A stretch of DNA of 43,792 bases, taken from a virus. Position 1 is the first letter of the stretch. The number at the start of each line of letters is the position of its first letter. Shown in pieces: positions 22,307 through 30,457 of the stretch. The notes under the pieces were generated by a model. The model was not told where the DNA came from. It made no database searches and saw only the letters and a list, made by a program, of their open reading frames with translations. A program made the position numbers and the translations under genes. The stretch spans positions 1 through 43,792 of IMG/VR virus record IMGVR_UViG_3300042987_001137. One strand, given 5' to 3'.

Positions 22307-23470
22307 TTATGTTGTGTAGTTTGCCAGGCTACTAGCACGCCATCGAGTTCCACCGTCGTCTGTCAAGAAAGTAAACAGATGTGTTTTACCTGTTTGCAGC
22401 ACAGGTGCTAAACCATCTGGCCACTCTACTCCAGCAAACCATGTAATAGTCCCAGAAGTATGTGTTAATTCTAATGTGAAACTATAGGCTCTAGATGCTG
22501 GTACGTTAGACACTGTAAACGTACTGTTTGCTGCGATTGTTTTTGTAAAGTAATTACCTGTAGAACAATCAATGTTTAACGCGGCAACTGCAACAATTGT
22601 TTGAGCATACGTGCCAGCAAGGTCAAGATCTGTGTTGGCAGCAACACTTGATTGGCCAACTGCCATACCTGTAAAAATACCGGTAACACCAGTAAGGCTG
22701 GTAAACGCACCACTCACACCAGTAATAGTTGCACCTGAAAGCCGTGTCGTAAAGTTACCGGTTGTTCCCGTGATACTGGTGTATGCCCCTGTTACGCCTG
22801 TAACAGTTAAACCTGAAAGAGATGTCGTAAAAGTACCAGTTGTTCCTGTCAGGCTGGTAAATGCACCACTTACGCCTGTGACTGTAGCCCCAGAGACCGA
22901 GGTCGTGAAAATACCCGTTACACCAGTGATGCTGGTAAAAGCACCCGAGACACCGGTAATAGTGGCGCCTGATAAACGAGTTGTAAAGTTTCCTGTTGTT
23001 CCAGTGATGCTGGTAAACGCACCAGTCACGCCTGTAACTGTATTACCTGATAAACGAGTTGTGAAGTTTCCTGTTGTTCCCGTAAATGTTGTAAAAGCGC
23101 CTGTTACACCTGTAACAGTGAGTCCTGAAAGAAAAGTAGTAAATACTCCTGTTACGCCAGTAATACTAGTAAACGCACCACTTTCTCCAGTGATCGTCGC
23201 ACCTGAAACAATCTGTGTAAATGTTCCGCTAATACCAGTAACTGTGCTGAATCGAGCTGTGTTTCCTGTTATATTTTGCCCAGATAACGAAGTTGTGAAT
23301 ACACCAGTTACGCCACTAACAGTAGTAAACGCACCAACGCTGCCGGATACCGTTCCTGTAACCGTAATGTTGTCCGCGTTACCTGCATAAAGACTAGATA
23401 CAGTAGTCGTTGTATCTGTACCGTTATACGTGAAGGTGATGTTATCAACTTTGACTGTACCGTATGGCAT
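22307..23470 (-). CDS. repeat-rich tail fibre protein (387 aa)
   Basis: After a short N-terminal part (MPYGTVKVDNITFTYNG), residues about 50-270 are tandem 26-residue repeats such as GATITGVSGAFTSITG and GTTGNFTTRLS, expected to form a trimeric beta-helical shaft. The C-terminal ~110 residues are a non-repetitive head with WFAGVEWPDGLAPVLQTGKT and TDDGGTRWRASS, a type of tip found in many phage fibres. It lies directly upstream of the propeller gene (gap of two bases), so both may belong to one fibre. Confidence 0.8.
   Translation of the reverse strand: MPYGTVKVDNITFTYNGTDTTTTVSSLYAGNADNITVTGTVSGSVGAFTTVSGVTGVFTTSLSGQNITGNTARFSTVTGISGTFTQIVSGATITGESGAFTSITGVTGVFTTFLSGLTVTGVTGAFTTFTGTTGNFTTRLSGNTVTGVTGAFTSITGTTGNFTTRLSGATITGVSGAFTSITGVTGIFTTSVSGATVTGVSGAFTSLTGTTGTFTTSLSGLTVTGVTGAYTSITGTTGNFTTRLSGATITGVSGAFTSLTGVTGIFTGMAVGQSSVAANTDLDLAGTYAQTIVAVAALNIDCSTGNYFTKTIAANSTFTVSNVPASRAYSFTLELTHTSGTITWFAGVEWPDGLAPVLQTGKTHLFTFLTDDGGTRWRASSLANYTT
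22660..23320 (-). repeat. tandem 78-bp coding repeats in fibre gene
   Basis: About eight or nine imperfect copies of a 78-bp unit encode the 26-residue TG(V/T)(S/T)GAFTSITG repeats. The copies are similar enough for slippage or unequal recombination. The reverse strand gives long antisense ORFs with Val/Pro/Thr repeats, which are artefacts. Confidence 0.8.
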
Positions 23471-23507
23471 TGTTGTTTACCTGTCTTTAGCTATTTTACG
23501 TCAGTTA

Positions 23508-25505
23508 TTAAGGCAAGATAGTAAGAGGACCCTGGATAATAAAACCAGCGGTACCGCCAGACACAACACCTGAGCAAACTAAAGCAGGCGTTGCGCCTGA
23601 AGGTGTTGTCAATGCAAGTGTGGCACCTGTAATTGAACTAAAAACACCTGTAATCATATTCAAGTTTGTGCCACTAATGTTGGCGCCAGAAAGCGTTGAT
23701 GTAAAGACACCAGTAACACCAGTTATTGTTGTGAATAGACCAGTTGTACCGGTAATCGTATTACCCGAAAGAGACGTTGTAAAAGTACCAGTTGTTCCTG
23801 TCAGGCTGGTGAATGCACCACTTACGCCAGTGACGGTTAAACCCGAGATGGACGTTGTAAAGATCCCAGCTCCACCGGTGATATTTGTGAATGCCCCTGT
23901 TACGCCTGTTACTGTTAAACCAGAAAGAAGAGTTGTGAATACGCCTGTAACACCAGTAATACTGGTAAACGCACCCGTCGATCCAGTGACAGTAGCGCCG
24001 CTGACTCTTCCAGGGGTAAAAACACCAGAAACAATGTAACCAGAACCAGAAACATTCAGGTCTCCAGAGATTGTGGTGTTGCTAAAACTTAGGTTTGTAG
24101 CGGAGAGAGTATTAAATACACCTGTAGTTCCACTAATAACGTTTCCTGTAATAGAAGCGCCGGAAAGATTAGCAAATACACCTGAAGTACCTGAGATTAA
24201 ATTCCCTGTAATCGAAGCACCTGAAACAAGTGTAGTTCCAATGACGTTAATACCAGTGACTGCTGTGAATACACCGGTATCACCTGTAATAACTAAACCA
24301 GAAAGCCTTGTCGTAAATGTTCCCGTGGTTCCGGTTAAGCTTGTAAAAGCACCAGTCACACCTGTGACTGTTAAACCGGATACTGCTGTTGTAAAAATAC
24401 CAGTGATGCCAGTAACACTAGAAAATACGCCTGTATTTCCAGTGACGGTAACGCCAGAAACTCTACTGGTGAATGTACCTGTTGCTCCTGTTAAGCTCGT
24501 AAATGCTCCTGTTACACCTGTTACTGTCGTTCCAGAAAGCAGTGTATATATGCCAGTAGCACCTGTAATGCTGGTAAACGCACCACTTACGCCAGTAATG
24601 GTGAGGCCGGAAAGGATTTGAGTAAAGGTACCACTAATACCGGTAATGGTACCAAAAGCGCCCGTAACACCAGTAACAGTCGCACCTGAAACTCTTGTGG
24701 TAAATACACCACTAATTCCAGTGATGTTGCTGAATTGGCCTGCGTCACCGGTTACAACAGCACCTGAGACGGCTGCTGTAAAGATTCCAGTAGTACCAGT
24801 AATGCTTGTAAACGCACCTGTTGTGCCTGTAACAGTTATTCCTGATACGGTTCCAGTGACCCTAATCCCTGAAGAAAACTGAGCAAGACCAGTGACTGTT
24901 AAACCACTAGCGACTGCAAGGTTACCTGAGACGGTTAGAGAAGGTGTGTTTAATACCTGAAATGTGCCTGTAGTTGCGTTGACGGTGGTCCCTGTTATTG
25001 TTGCACCACTTAAATTGTTAAAAACTCCAGAGACTCCAGAGATGTTTTCTCCGGTAATAGTTGCACCAGAAACATATTGAAATCTACCGCTGGTAAAGTT
25101 ACCTGTTGCGCCTGTTACCGTTGTTGCATTAACGGTAACGCCGTTGACATTTGTACCTTGAATATTGGTTCCTGTGATAGTAGTGCCACTAATAGTTCCG
25201 GTGATGGTTGCATTAGTTCCGACTACTAAACCGCTGACAGTCGCAAGATTACTTACAGACAACCCTGAGGTTGCTGTGTTTCCAGAGACTGTTAAGCCAC
25301 TGGCAACAATCAAGCCACCACTGATCGTACCGCCTCCACGCTGGAGGTAGTACAGATTCAGGTATGCTTTTGTGCCAGAAATTGTTAACTTCTTGTTTTT
25401 TAAAGTAGGGTCAACCTCACCGACACGAACAACCGTGAAGAGGTCAGCGTCTTGTAGGTCAACCCCAGCCAGTTCTTGTAAGTCGGTAATTCTCCGGTTG
25501 GCCAC
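23508..25505 (-). CDS. repeat-rich tail fibre protein (665 aa)
   Basis: The N-terminus (MANRRITDLQELAGVDLQDA through DLFTVVRVGE) is the conserved attachment part found in cyanophage fibres. From about residue 65 almost to the end it has over twenty degenerate 26-residue TG-repeats, interrupted near residues 470-510 by a divergent stretch (ISGDLNVSGSGYIVSG). The C-terminus TPSGATPALVCSGVVSGG is short. It is probably a long shaft carrying the neighbouring tip and propeller proteins. A TATAAT box (minus strand, ~25540) may drive the fibre transcript. Confidence 0.8.
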   Translation of the reverse strand: MANRRITDLQELAGVDLQDADLFTVVRVGEVDPTLKNKKLTISGTKAYLNLYYLQRGGGTISGGLIVASGLTVSGNTATSGLSVSNLATVSGLVVGTNATITGTISGTTITGTNIQGTNVNGVTVNATTVTGATGNFTSGRFQYVSGATITGENISGVSGVFNNLSGATITGTTVNATTGTFQVLNTPSLTVSGNLAVASGLTVTGLAQFSSGIRVTGTVSGITVTGTTGAFTSITGTTGIFTAAVSGAVVTGDAGQFSNITGISGVFTTRVSGATVTGVTGAFGTITGISGTFTQILSGLTITGVSGAFTSITGATGIYTLLSGTTVTGVTGAFTSLTGATGTFTSRVSGVTVTGNTGVFSSVTGITGIFTTAVSGLTVTGVTGAFTSLTGTTGTFTTRLSGLVITGDTGVFTAVTGINVIGTTLVSGASITGNLISGTSGVFANLSGASITGNVISGTTGVFNTLSATNLSFSNTTISGDLNVSGSGYIVSGVFTPGRVSGATVTGSTGAFTSITGVTGVFTTLLSGLTVTGVTGAFTNITGGAGIFTTSISGLTVTGVSGAFTSLTGTTGTFTTSLSGNTITGTTGLFTTITGVTGVFTSTLSGANISGTNLNMITGVFSSITGATLALTTPSGATPALVCSGVVSGGTAGFIIQGPLTILP
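23680..25250 (-). repeat. tandem 78-bp coding repeats in long fibre gene
   Basis: The same 78-bp repeat family as in the neighbouring fibre gene, in about twenty diverged copies. Shared repeats between the two genes offer homology for deletion, duplication or gene fusion. Confidence 0.75.
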
Positions 25506-25558
25506 TACTTATCTACACAAGTACCCGTAAATCAATTATAGTTGCAGTATGCTAATAG

Positions 25559-25849
25559 CTATTTAACCTTGACTTCAATTTTGGGGAGGACATCAACCGC
25601 AAAAATCCACGCTTGTTGCAGGCCGTAACCTACGCCACAGGAGATAACAAACAGAATGAGTAATTCTGCGACAGTGAGCCGTTTAGAAACGTATACTACT
25701 CGTGGCTGTTGGCTCGGAGCAGGCTTCTGCATTTTCGATTGTGCCTGAAGAATTGCTTGCTGCCTGGCTCGTTCTTTTAGCATTGCCAATTCTTCTGGTG
25801 TAATGTTGCCAGGTAATGGCAGTTGGCTAGGCGGGATTTGGTTTTCCAT
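25559..25849 (-). CDS. single-pass membrane protein (96 aa)
   Basis: The N-terminal half is polar with Pro and Gln runs (MENQIPPSQLPLPGNITPEE, then a Gln/Ala helix). Residues about 60-88 (AELLILFVISCGVGYGLQQA) form one membrane helix, and the C-terminus ends in KIEVKVK. This could be a tail- or membrane-anchored protein; a holin cannot be excluded, but no family is recognised. It lies just upstream of the fibre transcript and divergent from the HTH gene. Confidence 0.5.
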   Translation of the reverse strand: MENQIPPSQLPLPGNITPEELAMLKERARQQAILQAQSKMQKPAPSQQPRVVYVSKRLTVAELLILFVISCGVGYGLQQAWIFAVDVLPKIEVKVK

Positions 25850-25901
25850 TTAAGCAATTTGCTTTTTTACACCCTAGCATTTAACAAGGAAAAATGTTGT
25901 T

Positions 25902-26309
25902 ATGGAACAAGGTTTAAAAAAGAGCTTGGAAGACATTGCTTATCAACTCAAATCAATAAACACGGTGCTGTCTTCTCTCTGGTACAGCAAGTATGAAGGA
26001 ACAGACACAAACGTATTAGATCCCAGGGCTTACGCCGACGAGTACATATCAACAGAGGAGTGTGCAAGACGTTTAGGAGTATCGGATCAAACTATCAGAA
26101 ACTGGATGGCTATTGGAAGAAAGACCCCAGATAAAGGATGGATTGAAGGTGTTCATTACGTAAATGTCACCCCAGATCCAAAGAAAAAAGCGGTGTTTAG
26201 GATTCCCTGGAACAGGCTGATTCAATCTTTTTCTTCCAATAGAAAAGCAGAGCCTGCTGACTATGCCAATACAACGTATCAAACAACAGTTCGTGGAGAG
26301 CCAATATGA
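25902..26309 (+). CDS. helix-turn-helix DNA-binding protein
   Basis: Residues 48-70 contain STEECARRLGVSDQTIRNW, a clear MerR/excisionase-like helix-turn-helix. Long helices at the N-terminus suggest a dimer, and the C-terminal part is basic. SD-like AAGGA lies 11 bases before the ATG. It is the first gene of a plus-strand run, coupled to the next gene by ATGA. It may control the divergent fibre and plus operons; its operator is not identified. Confidence 0.65.
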   Translation: MEQGLKKSLEDIAYQLKSINTVLSSLWYSKYEGTDTNVLDPRAYADEYISTEECARRLGVSDQTIRNWMAIGRKTPDKGWIEGVHYVNVTPDPKKKAVFRIPWNRLIQSFSSNRKAEPADYANTTYQTTVRGEPI

Positions 26310-26764
26310 TAACGCATCGTTTTGACAGTATCGAGATCTCAAAAGTAACCATTGAAAATTATCAAAAGACATTGCCTGCTTCGTTGCAGCAACAGGTTTC
26401 TGGTTTCTTTCCTCCTGTTGGCTCTTTTGACGACTTGTGTCTTCAAAGATACTTAGAAAACCTAAAAAACTTTGAGGAAGAGGATGCAAATTCTGGCATG
26501 ACACTTGCTAATAGATTGCGAATTGCATTCCGTGACATGAACCCAGATACAATTTGTGGTAAGTTTCCACAAGCTGAGCTTCCTCTTAAACGTCGTTTAC
26601 GTTGCGTAGCTGAGTATTTGATACGCTCTGGTGAATTTGACAAACTACGAGATGAATCTGGTAAGCTCGTAAAGAAACGCGGTGTTTTGGGCAAGATGGT
26701 TGTGATGTATAGACCAACGCCAAAGCTGCTTGAATCCTTAACTAAACAGGGGTTAATTACATGA
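26306..26764 (+). CDS. hypothetical protein (152 aa)
   Basis: This is a helical, basic soluble protein with a compact C-terminal region (GKFPQAELPLKRRLRCVAEY and KKRGVLGKMVVMYRPTPKLL). ATGA overlaps link it to the HTH gene before and the next gene after, so it belongs to the same operon. A DNA-related role is possible from charge and context. No family is recognised. Confidence 0.5.
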   Translation: MITHRFDSIEISKVTIENYQKTLPASLQQQVSGFFPPVGSFDDLCLQRYLENLKNFEEEDANSGMTLANRLRIAFRDMNPDTICGKFPQAELPLKRRLRCVAEYLIRSGEFDKLRDESGKLVKKRGVLGKMVVMYRPTPKLLESLTKQGLIT

Positions 26765-27147
26765 ATAGGCGTGAACAGTTAATTGCTTCTGTGATTGGCC
26801 CAGAGCTAGATCAGACCAAGGCCAAGATGCTTGATGCCACCCTAAAGCTTATCCTGGGTGACATGGGTAAACATTATTGTGAGTTTTGGCAACACGAAGG
26901 ACCTGGTGTCATTGTCTTTCAGCCAGACAACAAGGAACGTTCCATGTTTTTCTGGACACTCAAAGAAATTCATGCAGCAGAAGAAGAGTGTGAAAAAGAA
27001 AACAATGGAGATATGGCCGAAACGTTTCGCCGTATTCTAGGAGCCGCTCAGAAAATTGATCCTACAGAAAAAGCGGGTTATATCATCAACGATCAAGCTG
27101 GCATCCGCTATCTTGAAATTGATTACAACCAAGTGACAGATAAGTAA
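26761..27147 (+). CDS. hypothetical protein (128 aa)
   Basis: This is an acidic alpha/beta protein with MNRREQLIASVIGPELDQTK and a C-terminal IRYLEIDYNQ. It is coupled to both neighbours (ATGA, TAATG). It resembles no family I can name; operon context links it to the methyltransferase homologue and dCTP deaminase. Confidence 0.5.
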   Translation: MNRREQLIASVIGPELDQTKAKMLDATLKLILGDMGKHYCEFWQHEGPGVIVFQPDNKERSMFFWTLKEIHAAEEECEKENNGDMAETFRRILGAAQKIDPTEKAGYIINDQAGIRYLEIDYNQVTDK

Positions 27148-27734
27148 TGGGTATTCCAAGAGCAGCAGGACGCAAAGAAGATTTAGAGTTAATCACCAGT
27201 GGGGATCTTGTTTCATCTGCTCATACTTTAATGGGCTCAATTGATTTGGATGTTGCCAGCTCCAAGGTGGCAAATACTTTTGTAGATGCAAAGAATTTCT
27301 ACACACCAAGTGATGATGGCCTAAATGATCAGCTCTGGTATGGCAATGTTTATCTGTTTCCTCCCAGTGGCACATACTTCTGGGATAAAAAGAACACTCG
27401 CTGGAAGCTAACACGTTCCTCATCTCCGAGTCTGGTTTCTTCACACGCTGTATGGTTTAGGCGTCTTTATAGAGAATGGCTTGCAGGACAGATTAAGCAA
27501 GGTCTGTATTTTACAAACTGTCCTGACATGATCCGTTATGAGCAAAAGATATTTGATTTTCCTATTTGCATCTTAAGAGTTGCTCCAACTTTAAGAAAAA
27601 ATACCAGTGACGGAATTGGCTCACACAAAACCAGTACCTCGCTTGTTGTATACTTGCCCCCTGTCGATAATTCTGGGGAAGCAGTGCAAAATTTCATTGA
27701 CTTGTATTCGCCAAAAGGGCGAGTCCTCTGCTAG
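27147..27734 (+). CDS. DNA adenine N6-methyltransferase homologue with altered motif
   Basis: The 195 residues follow phage Dam-type N6A methyltransferases: IDLDVASSKVANTFVDAKNF corresponds to the 'LDVAA...N....F' part, and DDGLNDQLWYGNVYLFPPSG aligns with 'DGL...W.g.v.mNPPY'. The catalytic (D/N)PPY reads FPPS here. Either activity is lost or the family uses another nucleotide. I recall the same FPPSGTYFW form in other cyanophage relatives, so it may be a conserved variant. It is coupled to the gene before it, with dcd downstream. Confidence 0.6.
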   Translation: MGIPRAAGRKEDLELITSGDLVSSAHTLMGSIDLDVASSKVANTFVDAKNFYTPSDDGLNDQLWYGNVYLFPPSGTYFWDKKNTRWKLTRSSSPSLVSSHAVWFRRLYREWLAGQIKQGLYFTNCPDMIRYEQKIFDFPICILRVAPTLRKNTSDGIGSHKTSTSLVVYLPPVDNSGEAVQNFIDLYSPKGRVLC

Positions 27735-27760
27735 GTTTCTTATACGCAAAATAAAGTGTG

Positions 27761-28348
27761 ATGAGCATCCTTGCCGACTGGGAAATCCGTGAGTTAGCTG
27801 AAGAACGAGGGATGATTGAACCTTTTGTTAAAAACCTTGTCAGCGAAAGCAACGGTCATAAAATCCTTAGTTACGGTCTAAGTTCCTATGGATACGACAT
27901 CCGTCTTTCTCCAAAGCAATGTCTTATCTTTGGCCGCATTTCAGAAGGTGAATGTGACCCAAAGAATTTCAAACCTGACATTCTGAAGCCAAGTGACTTA
28001 CTTGAAGACGAGAATGGTGAGTATTTTCTTTTGCCTCCTTATGGCTATTGTCTTGGTGTTGCCCAGGAGCGTTTAAAGCTTCCTCGCGACGTAACCGTGG
28101 TTGCAGTAGGTAAATCTACTTATGCACGATCTGGCATTTTGGTCAACATCACTCCAGCTGAATCGGGCTGGGAAGGTTACTTGACTTTAGAAATCAGTAA
28201 CTGCACTGGTTTATTTAACCGCATCTACGCAAACGAGGGAATCACACAGCTTCTTTTCTATCGCGGTAACCCCTGCCATACGTCATATCAGGATCGTAAG
28301 GGCAAGTATCAAGGTCAGCCAAACGAGGTTGTATTTTCCCAGGTTTAA
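27761..28348 (+). CDS. dcd: dCTP deaminase
   Basis: This 195-residue protein has YGLSSYGYDIRLSP at the N-terminus, GKSTYARSGILVN in the middle and AESGWEGYLTLEI with the catalytic Glu (E134). It is a clear Dcd/dUTPase-fold deaminase. It converts dCTP to dUTP on the way to dTTP and so supplies AT-rich phage DNA. ATG 27761 is preferred to GTG 27758. The stop overlaps the opposing stop at 28345 as TTAA. Confidence 0.92.
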   Translation: MSILADWEIRELAEERGMIEPFVKNLVSESNGHKILSYGLSSYGYDIRLSPKQCLIFGRISEGECDPKNFKPDILKPSDLLEDENGEYFLLPPYGYCLGVAQERLKLPRDVTVVAVGKSTYARSGILVNITPAESGWEGYLTLEISNCTGLFNRIYANEGITQLLFYRGNPCHTSYQDRKGKYQGQPNEVVFSQV

Positions 28349-28716
28349 AACTCTTTTCCGAACTGGGGTTGTGGTTTGCGTGCGTATGCTACGGTCCCAG
28401 TTCGGCCACCAGAATCACCTCTGGATGGAAGCTCAGTGCCGTCAATAGTTGCTCGTGTCCTGGGCGTAACACCTCGCAAGGTTGGTTCAGCAATACCAGC
28501 AGCCTGCCTGAATTTGCCGGCTGTTTTTGCTGCCCTCATGAATTTGGCGACACGATCTTGATCGTCATTGATTGAAGTAGCAGAATCTCGTTGTTCCTGC
28601 TCAATGCGACGTAAGTCAGTGTCGTATGCCTGCTCAGGTCTTAGGTCAGAGACTTCAGCTCCTGAGGTACCAGACATCTGTCTGGGATCGTAGTTGCTGC
28701 CGAATAAATTAGCCAT
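28345..28716 (-). CDS. hypothetical protein (123 aa), possibly disordered
   Basis: Start 28716 (MANLFGSNYDPRQ) is chosen over 28743. The protein is rich in Arg, Gly, Asp, Gln and Thr and has low hydrophobicity, suggesting a flexible or nucleic-acid-associated protein; the C-terminus is RKPQPQFGKEF. It stands alone on the minus strand between two plus blocks. It may be a small virion or scaffold-like protein; this is a guess from composition. Confidence 0.5.
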   Translation of the reverse strand: MANLFGSNYDPRQMSGTSGAEVSDLRPEQAYDTDLRRIEQEQRDSATSINDDQDRVAKFMRAAKTAGKFRQAAGIAEPTLRGVTPRTRATIDGTELPSRGDSGGRTGTVAYARKPQPQFGKEF

Positions 28717-28757
28717 ACTAATATTGTAGAAGGAATAAATCAAACCCAGATATCACC

Positions 28758-29099
28758 ATGCATGCCGCATCTGGTTTTCTAGACAGTTTTGTACAAGATG
28801 AGCTGAAGTGTCGTTGCTTAACACCTGATGATTTTGGTGCTGAGATTGATAATGACACAAACGACGTTCCTCTGTATGATTTATACAACCGTGGTTTAAC
28901 CGCATGTCAACAAGGCCTGGAAAGAAACCCCCTGCACTTGGAGGGGAATCGACCTGGGACTACAGGGTACATCCCATCCATGGAGGAAGCTCTCCAGCAG
29001 GGGGCCTCGCCTCGACCGAAGGAACTGGTGCTGTCACTGGGAGCACCTTCGGAAGGGATGCAGACGGAGTCGAAAAAAAGACGTGGTTTGATCCGGTAG
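28758..29099 (+). CDS. hypothetical protein (113 aa), possible frameshift partner
   Basis: ATG 28758 opens a protein with an acidic N-terminal part (DDFGAEIDNDTNDVPLYDLY) and a less regular C-terminal half. The last ~200 bases overlap the start of the next ORF in another frame. An A7 tract (29073-29079) precedes the TAG, and a -1 shift there would enter the frame of the DUF3310 gene and make one ~217-residue protein. The GC rise within 28920-29060 shows mosaic DNA. Which of two genes, one fused protein or both is made cannot be told here. Confidence 0.5.
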   Translation: MHAASGFLDSFVQDELKCRCLTPDDFGAEIDNDTNDVPLYDLYNRGLTACQQGLERNPLHLEGNRPGTTGYIPSMEEALQQGASPRPKELVLSLGAPSEGMQTESKKRRGLIR

Positions 29100-29410
29100 A
29101 TGCCTTGAGTAGTGAAGAGCTGTTTCCTGACTGTCCCGGTGGAGTTTGTCCAGTGCCGTGGGCAACTGATAAAACTGTTTGCGAAGAGCAGCCTCCTGAA
29201 CTACAGCCTGAGGAAGTAAACCATCCAGCTCATTACACAGATGGTGGTATCGAGTGTATTGAAGCAATTGAGGCTGCGCTGACCGCAGAAGAGTTTAGAG
29301 GTTTTTGCAAAGGCAATATTTTGAAGTATATCTGGCGAGAAAGATTAAAAAAAGGCTCAACTTCACTGAAGAAGGCCTCCTGGTACTTAGATCGTATTAA
29401 GGATCTTTAG
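28904..29410 (+). CDS. DUF3310 domain protein
   Basis: Residues about 105-165 carry EEVNHPAHYTDGGIECIEAI and GFCKGNILKYIWRERLKKG, the DUF3310 signature, a small helical domain in many phages linked loosely to nucleotide metabolism. The first ~70 residues are Gly/Ser-rich and overlap the preceding ORF, with no ribosome-binding site before ATG 28904. The real N-terminus may therefore come from the upstream frame via frameshifting. The protein is independent of the MazG catalytic motif. Confidence 0.75.
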   Translation: MSTRPGKKPPALGGESTWDYRVHPIHGGSSPAGGLASTEGTGAVTGSTFGRDADGVEKKTWFDPVDALSSEELFPDCPGGVCPVPWATDKTVCEEQPPELQPEEVNHPAHYTDGGIECIEAIEAALTAEEFRGFCKGNILKYIWRERLKKGSTSLKKASWYLDRIKDL

Positions 29411-29412
29411 CT

Positions 29413-29715
29413 CTAAAAAGGCTGAAGAAACTCGTCATCATCTTCTTCGTCATCGCATGTAAATGCGGCGGCGAGTTCTTGTAGTTCAAGATCCGTAGGG
29501 ATATCAAAATCCAAGTCAATATTTTCTTCTGCCATCAATGATTTGATTGCATACCATTCCATCATCCGCTGATGGTACAGGTTAAGGAGTGCAAAACGCA
29601 ACTCCTCCCATGTCATTTCTCCAGAGGCAATTTCAGCTTTGCGCATTGAGAACTGAAGCTCCAGGGGGAGTTCAAATTCTCTTGGTTCTGCTGCACGCTC
29701 CATTCCGCTCTGCAT
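29413..29715 (-). CDS. nblA: NblA-like phycobilisome degradation protein
   Basis: Residues about 13-62 match NblA: FELPLELQFSMRKAE aligns with the family's 'ELSLEQqF.lR', and ALLNLYHQRMMEWYAIKSLM aligns with 'L..LYrQMMVREN..k.Ll'. NblA binds phycobiliproteins and delivers them to the Clp protease; phage versions are known in freshwater and marine cyanophages. The 100 residues (M5 gives 96) are longer than the usual ~60, with an acidic tail (CDDEEDDDEF) that may affect docking. It lies next to the lysozyme gene on the minus strand. Confidence 0.65.
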   Translation of the reverse strand: MQSGMERAAEPREFELPLELQFSMRKAEIASGEMTWEELRFALLNLYHQRMMEWYAIKSLMAEENIDLDFDIPTDLELQELAAAFTCDDEEDDDEFLQPF

Positions 29716-29763
29716 TATCCGAATGCAATTATTCTAAGTCTACACGGCAAAGAGCCAGCTGGT

Positions 29764-30423
29764 TTAAGCAGAGAAGAGTGCATCCAGTTCTTCCGGAGAA
29801 CACTCAAACCATTCACTGCTGCTTACATCAAACTCATTGGCAAAACAAGAAAGCACATACGGGTTGATGTTTTCTTCCAGTTTTCTAATGGCTTTTACTT
29901 GATGTAATGCTCCGGAGTAATTACGAAAAGCTCGGAGCAAAATTTCAGTTGAGTACCAAGGATTTGTGTTGACATCTCGCAGGAAAAGCTGAATTTCTTC
30001 ACGTCTCCGATCAACAAGTCCCCCGATGACTTGGTGTTTGTCGTTAAAAATCCAACGGCCAAGTTCTTTGGTGGCACCCGCAAAATCATCCTGTTCAATG
30101 CAATCAATCACAGAACTGTATAGAAAAGGTTCCCAACCAATGGAGTAAACAAAAGAAATCAAAGCCTGACGCATATAGTCATCTAATCCGATGTTGAGTT
30201 TTGCTAGTTCAACATCAATGATGCTTACGTCATGAAATAAGTATTCCAGGGCCTTTTCTTTACTGCAGAGGTGTCCTTTTTTAACAGGACTTCCATCAGG
30301 GTAAAACTGAGTGCCGTAACCAATGGTATAAGGCTCGGCACCAGTCGAGGGATCCGCATAGGCTTTTTCGTTAAAGCCCTCATACTTGCAAATCAAGTTG
30401 ATAGCATGCACAAAATCTGCCAT
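29764..30423 (-). CDS. T4-type lysozyme (GH24)
   Basis: The N-terminal ~150 residues fit phage GH24 muramidases: E15 in LICKYEGF is the catalytic Glu, D24 in AYADPSTG the second acid nine residues later (the T4 spacing), and T33 in EPYTIGYGT the third member. GGLVDRRREE matches the family's conserved end helix. The last ~65 residues are an extra domain without recognised fold. It would hydrolyse the glycan of the host wall. Together with the endolysin at 18178-19188, this gives the phage two lysis enzymes. Confidence 0.8.
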   Translation of the reverse strand: MADFVHAINLICKYEGFNEKAYADPSTGAEPYTIGYGTQFYPDGSPVKKGHLCSKEKALEYLFHDVSIIDVELAKLNIGLDDYMRQALISFVYSIGWEPFLYSSVIDCIEQDDFAGATKELGRWIFNDKHQVIGGLVDRRREEIQLFLRDVNTNPWYSTEILLRAFRNYSGALHQVKAIRKLEENINPYVLSCFANEFDVSSSEWFECSPEELDALFSA

Positions 30424-30457
30424 GCGGATAACAAACAGTTATCCCTAATATACACAA

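Noticed and set aside
24073-24621. Long plus-strand ORF (Val/Pro/Thr repeats) opposite the fibre gene
   Set aside because: It is the reverse complement of the TG-repeat coding DNA; its length comes from repeat composition. The similar ORFs at 22611-23390 and 23620-24039 are rejected for the same reason.
22660-25250. CRISPR-like regular repeats
   Set aside because: The repeats are in-frame protein repeats of about 78 bp without unique spacers, and there are no cas genes.
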